From Pseudomonadota bacterium (lineage in GTDB: Bacteria > Pseudomonadota > Alphaproteobacteria > Rhizobiales > Xanthobacteraceae), in NCBI GenBank assembly GCA_023451825.1, contig JAEXYA010000008.1:62001-126000 (forward strand): a stretch of DNA of 64,000 nt, read 5' to 3'. The position numbers and the translations under genes are program-made. Positions 63,110-64,000 of this stretch are shown piece by piece. The notes beneath the pieces were generated by a model, which saw only the letters and a program-made list of their open reading frames with translations, was not told where the DNA came from and searched no databases. How positions within the stretch are numbered: the stretch's first letter is position 1; every line of letters begins with the position of its first letter.

Positions 63110-64000
63110 TCAGCCTGCGACTTTACGAGGCGCGGGGCGCGGCGCAGTTGCGGCCTGCGTCTTCGGCGCGTCAAGGCACTGGATCGCGATCTCGAGCGAC
63201 GCGACGCCCTCCTCGCCAGTGACGGCCGGCACGCCGCCGGTCCGGACGGCATTAAGAAACGCGGTGAGTTCGGCGCGCAGCGGCTCATCCTGGCCGACCG
63301 GCAGATGGCGCATGGAATAGCTGCCATCGGTCTTGAAGCCGAAGCACTCGGTGACCTGACGGGTCAGCAGATCGCCGGTGACATATTTGCCGCGCGTCGC
63401 CACCGTCACCGTGCGCGCCTTGAACGGCGTCAGCCAATTGGTGTTGATATGGGCCAGCACGCCAGAGGCTGTGCGGAACTGGAGCAGCGCGATGTCCTCG
63501 CGCTCGGCGATGGCGGAGGCGAGTTGCGGCTGCACCTCGACAATATCGCTTTCGGTGAACCAGCGAATGAGATCGATGTCATGCACCGCGAGATCGATGA
63601 CCACGCCGACATTGGACATGCGCGGCGGGAACGGACCGACACGGGTGATGCCGATGGAGAGAATGTCCTCACCGGCAATCGCCTTTTTGACCGCAGCAAC
63701 CGCAGGATTGAAGCGTTCGACGTGGCCAACCATCAAGGTGACGCCAGCCTTCTTGGCTGCGGCCACGATCTCTCGTCCCTCTTCAACCGTCGATGCGACA
63801 GGCTTTTCAACCAGGACATGAATGCCCTTGGCGATACAAGCCAGCGCGACGTCATGGTGCAAGTGGGTCGGAGCCGCAATCACCGCGGCATCGACCCCTG
63901 CGGCGAGCAGCGCGTCGAGATCGGTGAAGGTTCTGCAGCCGACATGGTTCTCGGCGCGGGTCCTGTGCTCCGGAAGCGGATCGACAATGCCGACCATTTC
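63110..64000 (-). CDS. Gfo/Idh/MocA oxidoreductase, 5' end outside window (WbpB-like)
   Basis: The frame continues through the right window edge, so the N-terminal Rossmann GxGxxG is not visible. Visible: IVDPLPEHRTRAEN, AVIAAPTHLHHDVALACIAKG, HVLVEKPVASTVEEG with the EKP motif, the active-site region GPFPPRMSNVGVVIDLAVHDIDLIRWF, and the last strands. Closest in style to UDP-N-acetylglucosamine(uronate) 3-dehydrogenases. With the aminotransferase 73 bases downstream it would start a diamino-sugar branch, with the donor used in surface polysaccharide. An Ala/Pro/Thr-rich tail of about 18 residues is at the C-terminus. Confidence 0.85.
   Translation of the reverse strand, partial: EMVGIVDPLPEHRTRAENHVGCRTFTDLDALLAAGVDAAVIAAPTHLHHDVALACIAKGIHVLVEKPVASTVEEGREIVAAAKKAGVTLMVGHVERFNPAVAAVKKAIAGEDILSIGITRVGPFPPRMSNVGVVIDLAVHDIDLIRWFTESDIVEVQPQLASAIAEREDIALLQFRTASGVLAHINTNWLTPFKARTVTVATRGKYVTGDLLTRQVTECFGFKTDGSYSMRHLPVGQDEPLRAELTAFLNAVRTGGVPAVTGEEGVASLEIAIQCLDAPKTQAATAPRPAPRKVAG

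Noticed and set aside
63037..63327. N-terminal extension of the DegT aminotransferase
   Set aside because: Arg-rich sequence antisense/out of frame to the Gfo gene; family start is MNQHTPVPFIDL.

Overview
The window is typical chromosomal DNA of a GC-rich alphaproteobacterium, most likely the Bradyrhizobium / Rhodopseudomonas / Tardiphaga lineage (Nitrobacteraceae). This rests on the gene families present, alphaproteobacterial LexA boxes (GTTC-N7-GTTC), an ECF sigma / NrsF pair, a bacteriophytochrome with an HWE-type kinase, and many long intergenic palindromes of the kinds common in that group. No rRNA, tRNA, CRISPR, phage or complete insertion sequence was seen. About 49 protein genes are supported, two of them cut by the window edges.

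Region by region. 1-5.7 kb: the 5' part of a possibly surface or secreted protein with a hairpin over its ribosome binding site, an ECF sigma factor with its NrsF anti-sigma, a secreted hypothetical protein, an enoyl-CoA hydratase and an acetyl-CoA hydrolase/transferase. 5.9-16.7 kb: a TolC-type channel, a bacteriophytochrome histidine kinase with a C-terminal receiver, a CzcBA-type metal efflux pair, a family III CoA-transferase and two tiny membrane proteins. 16.7-25.4 kb: a DNA-damage module. imuA-imuB-dnaE2 runs leftward from a promoter overlapped by a LexA box, and a radical SAM protein plus a UdgX-type uracil-DNA glycosylase run rightward. 25.4-31.4 kb: a CnbZ-like protein and a TetR-controlled RND multidrug pump. 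31.4-32.0 kb: a gene-poor stretch with a second LexA box. 32.0-36.0 kb: nitronate monooxygenase, an SDR without the catalytic Tyr, an alpha/beta hydrolase and an AraC regulator; the two internal promoters share a conserved block.

36.2-43.7 kb holds a seven-gene unit: an ABC importer (permease, NMT1-type binding protein, ATPase), an enolase-superfamily enzyme, a Gfo/Idh/MocA oxidoreductase, a DUF993 aldolase-like protein and a TIM-barrel isomerase. It looks like a complete uptake-and-degradation pathway whose substrate cannot be named from sequence, and it is the best candidate here for an undescribed system. 44.0-48.0 kb: a TetR regulator, a TSUP exporter, a VOC protein and a glycosyltransferase. 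48.1-54.4 kb: a sugar-acid group (PfkB kinase, IlvD/Edd dehydratase, uronate dehydrogenase, SMP-30 lactonase, aldehyde dehydrogenase). 54.8-60.0 kb: a DMT transporter, two cytochromes c and an orphan molybdenum hydroxylase large subunit. 60.2-64.0 kb: the lipid II flippase MurJ, a DegT aminotransferase and a partial Gfo oxidoreductase, the last two probably making a diamino sugar nucleotide.

Most convergent gene ends carry a long inverted repeat with GTAGG...CCTAC-type ends, at least ten copies. Start codons were re-chosen by hand where a Shine-Dalgarno sequence or family alignment argued for it.
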